Notes: a model not told the origin generated them from the letters alone. Positions 1 through 5,475 are shown, numbered from the stretch's first letter. The stretch: 5,475 nt of DNA from an uncultured Eubacteriales bacterium (GCA_900549105.1 URND01000159.1:1-5475), one strand, 5' to 3'. Program-made: numbers and translations.

Positions 1-55
1 CAGGCGGAAACGCCTTTTCCATATCTTCACGCTCTGTCACCCCTTTTCCGGCCTG
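1..55. repeat. left copy of 55-bp exact direct terminal repeat
   Basis: Bases 1-55 are identical to bases 5421-5475, so the window begins and ends with the same sequence. An exact repeat of this length at both contig ends is what a de Bruijn assembler with k=55 leaves when a path closes on itself. The natural reading is a circular or tandem unit of 5,420 bp. The copy contains a small dyad (AGGCG, loop GAAA, CGCCT at 2-15) and two CCTTTTCC words (13-20 and 42-49). The identity is read directly; the assembly explanation is inference. Confidence 0.95.
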
Positions 56-175
56 TATTTTGCGTACTTTCGCAACGGCCTTGCGTGCATTATACGGAAT
101 TGTTCGACGGATTTGTAAACCGGCGCAGATCGTTGACATATTTTTATCTGCATGGGATTTTTCATGTATATTCAT
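1..175 (-). CDS. possible small minus-strand gene, partial, running off the left edge
   Basis: On the minus strand an ATG at 175-173 opens a frame with no stop down to base 1 (58 codons). The protein begins MNIHEKSHADKNM and continues with a basic, helix-like stretch (IRRTIPYNARKAVAKVRKIQ, then VTEREDMEKAF). If base 1 is joined to base 5420, the frame continues to a TGA at 5301-5299, giving about 98 residues. The start overlaps the stop of a short upstream minus-strand frame as ATGA, an arrangement common in tightly packed operons. The residues 3' of the joint look less protein-like. I do not recognise a family; it could be the remnant of a neighbouring mobile-element gene or non-coding. Confidence 0.3.
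   Translation of the reverse strand, partial: MNIHEKSHADKNMSTICAGLQIRRTIPYNARKAVAKVRKIQAGKGVTEREDMEKAFPP
2..19 (+). terminator. small GNRA-loop hairpin followed by T-run (weak terminator candidate)
   Basis: A perfect 5-bp stem (AGGCG/CGCCT, 2-6 with 11-15) closes a GAAA loop and is followed by TTTCC, giving four Ts in a row counting the last stem base. The same structure recurs at 5422-5439 in the right repeat copy. If the unit is circular, it would lie downstream of the permease gene and its main hairpin and could act as a back-up terminator. The stem is short and the T-tract weak, so it may be incidental. Confidence 0.2.
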
Positions 176-276
176 TTCCGGGCGGCCAAAGACAGGTATT
201 TTTTCCGCTGCCGTTCGGCTTCTTTTTTCCGGCGCATGGCTGCCTCTGAATACGACCTGTACTTACACTCTATTAT
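172..276 (-). pseudogene. possible 3' remnant of a minus-strand gene
   Basis: This minus-strand frame is open from 276, just after a stop at 279-277, and ends at TGA 174-172. The translation ends in a strongly charged, helical-looking tail (RRKKEAERQRKKYLSLAARK), which resembles the C-terminus of a real protein. The only in-frame ATG is at 237-235, leaving 21 residues, so if it was a gene its 5' part is missing. The sequence directly upstream on that strand is the promoter region of the regulator gene, as if the module had been joined to the end of an older gene. No family is recognised and chance remains likely. Confidence 0.2.
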
Positions 277-290
277 TCATATTTCCTGCC

Positions 291-319
291 TTGTGTTCTT
301 TGGGCGAATGAAATATAAT
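291..319 (+). promoter_or_regulatory. sigma-A-type promoter for the regulator-kinase genes
   Basis: The -35 element TTGTGT (291-296) and a perfect -10 TATAAT (314-319) are separated by 17 bp, the optimal spacing. Transcription would start near 326, giving a leader of about 100 nt before the regulator start at 425. The near-consensus -10 suggests steady basal expression of the two-component genes, in contrast to the weak promoter before the ATPase gene. Both boxes are read from sequence; activity is inferred. Confidence 0.65.
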
Positions 320-325
320 AAAAAA

Positions 326-424
326 TATTATCAGAGGCATGAAGATGGCTGGGGTCTGGCTGATCCCCAAGGAGGCAGCCCAGCCCGCCGATATATGATA
401 TAAAGACCTGAAAGGAACAGAAGA
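326..424 (+). other. GC-rich structured 5' leader with possible 17-codon ORF
   Basis: Between the predicted transcription start and the regulator gene lies a GC-rich block. GGCTGGG (347-353) can pair with CCCAGCC (379-385), and alternatively GGGG (351-354) can pair with CCCC (365-368). A short ORF, ATG 345-347 to TGA 396-398, encodes MAGVWLIPKEAAQPADI and has a weak AGAGG at 333-337 seven bases upstream. The regulator's own ribosome binding site is AAAGGA at 411-416, 8 bases before its ATG. The competing pairings and mini-ORF allow, but do not prove, translational or attenuation control. Confidence 0.25.
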
Positions 425-1087
425 ATGAGGATATTAGTTGTGGAAGATGATTTAACCATACAGAAACAGTTAAAAAATCTCTTGTCTGGTAATGGATATG
501 AGGTTGACACAGTTACCGATTTTTCAAAAGTGATTGAGCAGATAAAGGCTTTTGCCCCCCATTTGGTTCTGTTAGATATAAAATTGCCGGGAAACAGCGG
601 TTTTGAAATTTGTTCACAAATCCGCAGCTTTTCCGATATTCCTATTGTGTTTGTGACAAGCAGTAACACGGATATGGATGAATTGAACAGTATCATGTTG
701 GGCGGGGACGCATTTATTACAAAGCCTTATAATACAGCGATTTTGCTTGCAAAGATTGCTTCTTTATTGCGGCGGGCGTATGCTTCCGGGCAGACGGAGG
801 TACTTTCATGGAGTGGTGCAGATTTACATTTAGAGAGCAGCTTTATAGAATACAATGGACAGAAAGCCGATTTGACAAAAAATGAGCTAAAAATACTCTA
901 CTATCTTTTTAAGAACGCAGGGAAAATATGTTCTCGCAGTGATATTGTAGATTTCCTTTGGGATAATCAGCTTTATGTTGATGATAATGCCCTAAGTGTG
1001 AATATGACCCGTATCCGTGAAAAGCTGGCATCCATTGGATTGACTGACTTTATTAAGACAAAGCACAGGCAGGGGTACACATTATGA
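425..1087 (+). CDS. bceR: BceR-like OmpR/PhoB-family response regulator
   Basis: This is a cytoplasmic DNA-binding response regulator of 220 residues, the usual length for the OmpR/PhoB family. The receiver domain (about 1-115) shows the acidic pocket E7-D8-D9, phosphoacceptor D51 in VLLDIKLPG, the switch residue T78 and conserved K100 in ITKPY. The C-terminal winged helix (about 125-220) has the TKNELKIL entry, the recognition-helix region around NALSVNMTRIREKL, and the terminal wing KTKHRQGYTL. The ATG at 425 follows AAAGGA with 8-bp spacing. Its stop overlaps the kinase start by 4 bp, so the two are translationally coupled partners. Neighbouring kinase and Bce-type transporter genes place it in the BceR group; its expected target is the dyad at 2111-2128. 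The family call is firm; the symbol is by analogy, and another Bce-type name (PsdR, AnrR or VraR-like) would fit equally. Confidence 0.93.
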   Translation: MRILVVEDDLTIQKQLKNLLSGNGYEVDTVTDFSKVIEQIKAFAPHLVLLDIKLPGNSGFEICSQIRSFSDIPIVFVTSSNTDMDELNSIMLGGDAFITKPYNTAILLAKIASLLRRAYASGQTEVLSWSGADLHLESSFIEYNGQKADLTKNELKILYYLFKNAGKICSRSDIVDFLWDNQLYVDDNALSVNMTRIREKLASIGLTDFIKTKHRQGYTL

Positions 1088-2097
1088 ATGGCAAACAATA
1101 TTTGAAAAATCAACTGCCTGTCATTTTAATCAATTTGCTGGGTATGCTGGCCCTTGCCCTGTTTTTAATTGCAAGCGGCAATGGTATTCAAACTGTACTA
1201 TTCATTCTTGTTGTCTGGCTGATTGTCCTTGCTTCATGCCTGCTGCTTTTCTACTTTTCCCGGAAAAAATATCTGAATAAATTGCTGGATATGACGGAGC
1301 AGTTAAAAGAACGATATTTGCTGCCGGAAATCATGCAGGAGCCAGAAAGAGCCGATGAACAGGTATTCTATCAGATTATGAAAATGGCTGAAAAATCCAT
1401 GTTGGAACGGATCGGAGAAGTACAGAGGGAACGGAAAGAATATAAAGAATATATCGAACAATGGATACATGAAGTAAAAACGCCGATCACAGCTATAAAG
1501 TTGATTTGCGAGAATAACCGCTGTTCTTTTACCAGAGAGTTGATGGCAGAACTGGAAAATATCAATCGCTTTACGGAGCAGGCTTTGTATTATGCCCGCA
1601 GTGAGCATACGGAAAAGGATTATTCTGTCCGTGAAATCAATCTTAGCGATGTGGTACACGGTGCAATCGCAGACAACAAATATCTTCTGCGGCAAAACAA
1701 TGTGGCCGTTACCGTAGAGGATGTGGAGTACAGTATTTATTCAGACGATAAGTGGCTGCGGTTTATTTTAGACCAGCTTATCAGCAATGCAGTAAAATAC
1801 CGTGCAGACCAGCCAGCGTTGCATTTTTTTGCTGTAAAGGAAAATGATAGCATTATCCTGTCTGTTGAAGATAACGGTATAGGCATACCACAAAGCGATT
1901 TGCCCCGTATTTTCGAGAAAGGTTTTACAGGACAGAACGGACGGATGATCCGTAGTTCTACCGGGATTGGTCTGTATCTTTGCAGGCGGCTTTGTGACAA
2001 GTTGGGAATAGGTATTTCAGCAAGTTCCGAAGGGAAAGGAACCGCCATTTCTCTTTCTTTCCGTATCAACGATTTTGTGGCTGGGGTGCAGAGCTGA
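1084..2097 (+). CDS. bceS: BceS-like intramembrane-sensing histidine kinase
   Basis: This membrane sensor kinase has 337 residues, typical of BceS-type kinases. Two hydrophobic helices lie at about 11-31 and 36-58, separated by only about five residues (SGNGI), so it has no real extracellular sensing domain. In this family the signal comes from the partner transporter. The cytoplasmic part has a charged linker (about 60-120), the DHp H-box WIHEVKTPI with phosphorylatable H129, N-box QLISNAVKY (N235), G1 box DNGIGI (263-268), F-box IFEKGFTG and G2 box TGIGL (293-297). All catalytic motifs are intact. The start uses AGGGG at 1071-1075, inside the end of the regulator gene, 8 bases upstream. The gene ends 114 bp before the ATPase start; that gap holds the predicted operator and promoter. 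Confidence 0.93.
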   Translation: MNGKQYLKNQLPVILINLLGMLALALFLIASGNGIQTVLFILVVWLIVLASCLLLFYFSRKKYLNKLLDMTEQLKERYLLPEIMQEPERADEQVFYQIMKMAEKSMLERIGEVQRERKEYKEYIEQWIHEVKTPITAIKLICENNRCSFTRELMAELENINRFTEQALYYARSEHTEKDYSVREINLSDVVHGAIADNKYLLRQNNVAVTVEDVEYSIYSDDKWLRFILDQLISNAVKYRADQPALHFFAVKENDSIILSVEDNGIGIPQSDLPRIFEKGFTGQNGRMIRSSTGIGLYLCRRLCDKLGIGISASSEGKGTAISLSFRINDFVAGVQS

Positions 2098-2110
2098 TGT
2101 GCTCTGCACT

Positions 2111-2140
2111 TCTTACATTTCTGTAAGAACTGTGTAAGAA
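2111..2140 (+). promoter_or_regulatory. predicted BceR-type operator upstream of the transporter genes
   Basis: TCTTACA (2111-2117) and TGTAAGA (2122-2128) form a perfect 7-bp inverted repeat around a 4-base spacer. The core matches TnACA-N4-TGTAA, the pattern I recall as the binding consensus of BceR-like regulators. A further half site TGTAAGAA at 2133-2140 repeats TGTAAGAA at 2122-2129 with an 11-bp offset, about one helical turn. The dyad centre lies about 63 bp upstream of the predicted transporter start site, a suitable place for an activator. It has no T-tract, so a terminator is unlikely. Confidence 0.75.
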
Positions 2141-2147
2141 AACTTGA

Positions 2148-2176
2148 TACAAAAGGCCCTGAATACGGATTACAAT
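2148..2176 (+). promoter_or_regulatory. predicted regulated promoter of the ATPase-permease genes
   Basis: A good -10, TACAAT (2171-2176), lies 36 bp before the ATPase ATG. With 17-bp spacing the -35 would be TACAAA (2148-2153), only 3 of 6 matches. A better -35-like TTGATA (2144-2149) is spaced 21 bp away, which is too long. A good -10 with a poor -35 directly downstream of an operator is typical of activator-dependent promoters. Transcription would start near 2183. Confidence 0.5.
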
Positions 2177-2211
2177 AAAGGCATGAAAGATTTAGAAAGG
2201 CAGGGGGACAC

Positions 2212-2979
2212 ATGGAACCTATTTTGAAATTGGAGCATATCCAGAAGTATTACGGCAACGAGGGAAACATCACAAAAGCCATTCAGGATATTAGTTTTTC
2301 CGTAGAAGCAGGTGAATTTCTGGGAATTATGGGAGCGTCCGGCTCCGGGAAAACAACATTGCTCAACTGTATTTCCACCATTGATACAGTGAGCGCAGGC
2401 CATATTTATTTGGAGGGGACAGACATTACAGAGATAAAACCGAAATCTCTTGCCCGCTTTCGCCGGGAGAATTTAGGGTTTGTGTTTCAGGACTTCAATC
2501 TGCTGGACACACTGACGATCTCTGAAAACATTGCGCTGGCATTAGCAATCAACAAGACCCCGGCGAAAGAAGTCGAGCCTTGCATTATGGATATTGCCGG
2601 AAAATTGAACATTCGTGATATTCTGAACAAATATCCGTATCAGGTGTCCGGCGGACAGAAACAACGCTGCGCCTGCGCCAGAGCCATCATTAACAATCCA
2701 AAGCTGCTTTTAGCCGATGAACCGACCGGCGCATTAGACAGCCATTCCTCTCAAATGCTTCTGTCCACGATCCAGAGTATCAATGAGCAGATGGGAGCAA
2801 CCATTCTCATGGTAACACATGACGCTTTCACGGCCAGCTATGCGAATCGTATTCTCTTTTTACAGGACGGAAAGATTTTTACAGAATTGCATAAGGGAAG
2901 CGACAGCCGGAGTGCTTTTTTCGATAAAATCCTGAATGTCCTTACCATGATTGGAGGGGGACAAAGCCATGTATGCTAA
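2212..2979 (+). CDS. bceA: BceA-like ABC transporter ATPase
   Basis: This cytoplasmic nucleotide-binding subunit of 255 residues is the normal size for BceA/MacB-LolD-type ATPases. Motifs in order: Walker A GASGSGKTT (41-49), Q-loop Q93 in VFQDFN, ABC signature VSGGQ (145-149), Walker B LLLADE (165-170) with catalytic E170, D-loop GALD (173-176) and switch H203 in VTHD. All are intact. It should power the permease encoded next, removing or releasing peptide antibiotics from their cell-wall lipid targets and driving the kinase signal. The ATG at 2212 follows a purine-rich GGGGG (2203-2207) with short 4-base spacing. It overlaps the permease gene by 11 bp. It is separated from the kinase gene by the predicted operator and promoter, so it can be induced independently of the regulator genes. 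Confidence 0.95.
   Translation: MEPILKLEHIQKYYGNEGNITKAIQDISFSVEAGEFLGIMGASGSGKTTLLNCISTIDTVSAGHIYLEGTDITEIKPKSLARFRRENLGFVFQDFNLLDTLTISENIALALAINKTPAKEVEPCIMDIAGKLNIRDILNKYPYQVSGGQKQRCACARAIINNPKLLLADEPTGALDSHSSQMLLSTIQSINEQMGATILMVTHDAFTASYANRILFLQDGKIFTELHKGSDSRSAFFDKILNVLTMIGGGQSHVC
2953..2960 (+). promoter_or_regulatory. ribosome binding site fixing the permease start
   Basis: GGAGGGGG lies 8 bases before the ATG at 2969. A longer in-frame alternative starts with TTG at 2951, but that codon directly abuts this Shine-Dalgarno sequence, and nothing suitable precedes it. The ATG gives the typical MYAKLVLRNAKRS amphipathic start of FtsX-like permeases. Confidence 0.8.
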
Positions 2980-5182
2980 ACTTGTTTTAAGAAATGCGAA
3001 GCGGTCTGTCAAAGACTATCTGGTTTATATCGTAACCTTGACAATCTGCGTCACACTCTTTTATTCATTCCTGTCCATTTCCAGCAGCTACTATCAGCCG
3101 GATATAGGGAGTGAATACAATTTTACGGTATTAAGTGACGGGATGAAAGTGGCTATTTGTGTGATTACCCTCTTTCTGCTGTTTCTGATACGGTTTGTCA
3201 ACAACTATATGCTGCGGCGTAAGCAAAAGGAATTTGCGGTTCAATCCATCATGGGAATGGAACAGAAAACCGTTGGCAGATTGTTTTTTGCGGAAACCTT
3301 TGTAATGGGGATGATTTCGATTGCCATAGGAATTTTCCTCGGAGTGTTCTGTTCGCAGTTCATTACGGCAATGTTGCTGACTTCTTACGGGAAAAGCTAT
3401 GAACTAACATGGACGCTGTTCCCAGATACGGTCTTGCTGACGGTGGGCTTCTTTGTTTTAAGTTTTCTTGTGGTAGGGCTATTCAACACCCGTACTATAC
3501 GGAAAACCAAAATCATTGATATGCTTGCAGCAGACCGGGAAAATGATCCCGCACTGAAAAAAAGCCGTTGGATTGTAATTGCAGCTATTTTATTTGAACT
3601 GTTCACGGTATGGATGTGTGTGACGGGAGTGCAAAAGGTCTGGTTCTATTATGACGGCCGTTTTGCTATGCCGGTTCAGATCATGTTCTGGGGCAACATT
3701 ATTTTACCGGCAGCCACTTTATTTTGGTCTGTATTGTGGCTTATCAGGAGGAAAAAATCAGGATTTCCTAAATTTGTTTTCGGACTGCTGGTTTGCGCTG
3801 TCCTAAATGCCTGCATCGCAGCCAGCGTACCCGCCTTAGTCAATCAGTATTATCTTCCGCTGGGGGCTGGTACGGTCAACCAATACCTGCTATTTATTCT
3901 GGTTGATTTGATTTTTTTCATTTGCTCATTGATTTATCTTGCCAGCAGCTTCATCGTTGCATGGAAAGATAAATCGCCAGAGCATAGATACAAAGGCGAA
4001 AACCTGTTCTTTTTCGGGCAGGTTATATCAAAACTGAATACCACCAGTAAGACCATGACACTTATCAGCGTAACCCTTGTGCTTGCCATTTTCCTGTTTA
4101 TCGCTGCCCCGATTTTGACCGGCTGGGCTTCGGGCTATCTGGATATACGGTCAATGTATGATGTGCAGATTTCATCCAGCTACAATGATGTATATGACGA
4201 AGAAAATCTTCCCAGCGATGATTATGAGATTGTAACAAACTACCTTACAGAACACGACATTGAAACAGATTATGACTGCACATTTAACCTTTATCTACCC
4301 AAAAAAGATGATTTTAACAATCGGGTTAAATATACTTTTCCTGTCGTGGCAATTTCATTAAGTGATTACAACATGATCCGGGAAATGCTGGGATATGAGC
4401 CAATTTCCCTATCGGAAAATGAGTTCACAACTCAATGGCAGACCATCGCTACCGAAGAAGAACGGAATAGTTTTTTGACAGAACATACCAGCGTAATGAC
4501 AGATGCCGGAGAATTGACTATTTCCGGGCAGCCCTATTACGAGGAAGCAATCGGGGAAACAGTTTACAATTCTTACACAAATGTACTCTATGTATTTCCA
4601 GACAGTGTTTGTGAAAAGCTGCTTCCGGTTATGCGGAACCGCTATATTACTACGTCCAAAAGCATTTCCTATGAAAGCGCCCGTGAATTAGAGCAGGCTT
4701 TTTCAGACGAGTATCCAGAGATTACAGATACCGGCGTCAGCTATGCAATCCGTTTAAGCACCTTGCAGATCAACAGCACAAAGGCCAATAACTTTGTTGT
4801 GCAAGCCGCCATGCTGTACGGCGCTGTCGTGTTGATGGTGATTTGCCTCACGATACTGTCTTTACAGCAGTTGTTAGACGCAGGTAAGTACAAATATCGT
4901 TTTTCTGTATTGCGAAAGCTGGGAGTTGAAGAAGCGCAGATAGGAAAACTTGTGCTAAAACAATTAGGTGTCTGGTTTGGACTTCCAATCATTGTAGCGA
5001 TCATTGTTTCCACAGTTGTGATTGCGTACTTTATTCAAACAGTATCAGCAGAAATTTCAGCCTATATTGGATTTGGAACATTGATGGTACAGATAGGTAT
5101 GACTGTGGGTGTTCTGCTATTATTACTGATTTGCTATTTTATCGCCACATGGATATTATTTAAGAGTTCTATTTCAAAATAG
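2969..5182 (+). CDS. bceB: BceB-like FtsX-family ABC permease with large extracytoplasmic domain
   Basis: This integral membrane permease has 737 residues from the ATG at 2969. Hydrophobic segments lie at about 16-36, 60-78, 106-128, 154-172, 200-220, 237-258, 268-288, 304-328 and 362-386. A mostly hydrophilic, acidic domain of about 220 residues (387-606, starting near SGYLDIRSMYD) follows, then helices at about 607-632, 664-689 and 700-729. The large domain between the middle and last membrane helices is the hallmark of Bce-type permeases, where it binds the peptide and signals to the kinase. Two FtsX-type cytoplasmic coupling segments are visible: KEFAVQSIMGM (about 87-97) and FSVLRKLGVEEAQI (about 645-658). 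I count 12 membrane helices, whereas BceB of Bacillus has 10 and about 646 residues; the surplus falls between helix 4 and the large domain. Nine helices before it still place that domain outside. The substrate is not predictable here. A strong terminator hairpin follows the stop by about 75 bp. Confidence 0.93.
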   Translation: MYAKLVLRNAKRSVKDYLVYIVTLTICVTLFYSFLSISSSYYQPDIGSEYNFTVLSDGMKVAICVITLFLLFLIRFVNNYMLRRKQKEFAVQSIMGMEQKTVGRLFFAETFVMGMISIAIGIFLGVFCSQFITAMLLTSYGKSYELTWTLFPDTVLLTVGFFVLSFLVVGLFNTRTIRKTKIIDMLAADRENDPALKKSRWIVIAAILFELFTVWMCVTGVQKVWFYYDGRFAMPVQIMFWGNIILPAATLFWSVLWLIRRKKSGFPKFVFGLLVCAVLNACIAASVPALVNQYYLPLGAGTVNQYLLFILVDLIFFICSLIYLASSFIVAWKDKSPEHRYKGENLFFFGQVISKLNTTSKTMTLISVTLVLAIFLFIAAPILTGWASGYLDIRSMYDVQISSSYNDVYDEENLPSDDYEIVTNYLTEHDIETDYDCTFNLYLPKKDDFNNRVKYTFPVVAISLSDYNMIREMLGYEPISLSENEFTTQWQTIATEEERNSFLTEHTSVMTDAGELTISGQPYYEEAIGETVYNSYTNVLYVFPDSVCEKLLPVMRNRYITTSKSISYESARELEQAFSDEYPEITDTGVSYAIRLSTLQINSTKANNFVVQAAMLYGAVVLMVICLTILSLQQLLDAGKYKYRFSVLRKLGVEEAQIGKLVLKQLGVWFGLPIIVAIIVSTVVIAYFIQTVSAEISAYIGFGTLMVQIGMTVGVLLLLLICYFIATWILFKSSISK

Positions 5183-5256
5183 TTATTACATCTGCCGGAC
5201 GGCGGCAAAGAAAAAAGCCATCGTTTAGCAGACCTTTTCCCGTGCCTGATTACTAT

Positions 5257-5294
5257 GCGGCGGCTTTGAAAAAATCAAGGCCGCCGTCCTTTAT
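5257..5294 (+). terminator. intrinsic terminator after the permease gene
   Basis: CGGCGGCTTTGA (5258-5269) pairs with TCAAGGCCGCCG (5275-5286) over 12 positions, 11 Watson-Crick plus one G-U, around an AAAAA loop. A short T-containing tail follows (TCCTTTAT, 5287-5294). The stem is very strong and the T-tract modest. It lies between the permease stop and the minus-strand TGA at 5301-5299, so it could also serve a convergent minus-strand transcript, although no T-tract exists on that side. An upstream segment, 5197-5206, is also exactly complementary to 5280-5289. Confidence 0.7.
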
Positions 5295-5420
5295 ACCCTC
5301 ATACGAAATGCCGTTTTGACACTAGCGGGATCGGCTGCTTATGGCGGAAGCTGCTATGAAGCAAACAGTGTTTCTTTCCAAAAGACAGAACTACCACAAC
5401 AAAATTGAAATCTGAAAGCA
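5295..5420. other. non-coding flank between terminator and right repeat
   Basis: No plus-strand gene, RNA gene or transposon end was recognised here. On the minus strand the stretch is open from 5420 to the TGA at 5301-5299 in the frame that would continue from base 1 if the ends are joined. A TTGACA box (5316-5321) has only a poor -10 partner (TTATGG, 5339-5344), so no promoter is called. With 1-290 it forms the roughly 415-bp non-module part of the presumed closed unit. Confidence 0.4.
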
Positions 5421-5475
5421 CAGGCGGAAACGCCTTTTCCATATCTTCACGCTCTGTCACCCCTTTTCCGGCCTG
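5421..5475. repeat. right copy of 55-bp exact direct terminal repeat
   Basis: This stretch is identical to bases 1-55 in the same orientation. Collapsing the two copies gives a 5,420-bp unit. No shorter inverted repeats or target-site duplications bracket it, so it does not look like an insertion-sequence end. Its exact length of 55 favours an assembly overlap over a biological repeat. Confidence 0.95.

Noticed and set aside
60..403. Two overlapping plus-strand frames of 83 codons each upstream of the regulator
   Set aside because: Both lack a convincing ribosome site, overlap each other and the promoter, and have low-complexity, unprotein-like compositions rich in F, C and S.
331..696. 121-codon minus-strand frame
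   Set aside because: It is antisense to the regulator gene and its leader, with no ribosome site or family features.
2111..2128. Dyad after the kinase gene as a terminator
   Set aside because: The stem is AT-rich with no following T-tract, and it matches an operator pattern much better.
1303..2403. Several minus-strand frames across kinase and ATPase genes
   Set aside because: They are antisense shadows of genes with fully intact motifs.
2951..2968. TTG start adding six residues to the permease
   Set aside because: The TTG lies directly against the Shine-Dalgarno sequence; ATG at 2969 has ideal spacing and the usual permease N-terminus.
5316..5344. Possible promoter with TTGACA
   Set aside because: The -35 is perfect but the -10 at correct spacing (TTATGG) is poor, and no plus-strand gene follows.
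1..5475. Terminal repeat as an insertion-sequence or phage end
   Set aside because: The repeat is direct, not inverted, has no adjacent transposase or phage gene, and its length equals a common assembler k-mer.

Overview
The window carries one complete Bce-type antimicrobial-peptide sensing and detoxification module, all on the plus strand: a response regulator (425-1087), an intramembrane-sensing histidine kinase (1084-2097), an ABC transporter ATPase (2212-2979) and a large FtsX-like permease with a big extracytoplasmic domain (2969-5182). Gene order, motifs, Shine-Dalgarno sites, codon use and base composition fit a low-to-mid GC Bacillota genome, most likely a gut-type Clostridia (Lachnospiraceae/Oscillospiraceae-like). 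That taxon is inference, because the window has no marker gene.

Layout: (i) 1-290 is non-plus-coding sequence with weak signs of minus-strand coding (a frame starting at 175 and a short frame ending at 172). (ii) 291-424 holds a good sigma-A-type promoter and a roughly 100-nt GC-rich leader with possible hairpins and a possible 17-codon ORF. (iii) 425-2097 is regulator plus kinase, overlapping by 4 bp (ATGA). (iv) 2098-2211 is a regulatory gap with a perfect 7-4-7 inverted repeat matching the BceR-family operator pattern TnACA-N4-TGTAA, followed by a weak activator-dependent-looking promoter. (v) 2212-5182 is ATPase plus permease, overlapping by 11 bp. (vi) 5183-5420 contains a strong hairpin terminator and otherwise no clear gene. 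(vii) 5421-5475 repeats bases 1-55 exactly.

How the parts should work together (family knowledge): the permease's extracytoplasmic domain captures a cell-wall-active peptide or its lipid target complex. Transport flux is relayed to the kinase, which has almost no extracellular loop of its own. The kinase phosphorylates the regulator at D51, and the regulator binds the dyad at 2111-2128 to raise ATPase/permease expression. The substrate cannot be told from the sequence.

The most notable structural fact is the exact 55-bp direct terminal repeat. That length is typical of a k=55 de Bruijn assembly overlap, so the window probably represents one lap of a 5,420-bp circular or tandemly repeated sequence, or an assembly-graph loop. 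No replication, relaxase, transposase or recombinase gene was recognised in the unit. If it closes, a minus-strand reading frame starting at 175 continues across the joint to a stop at 5299-5301.
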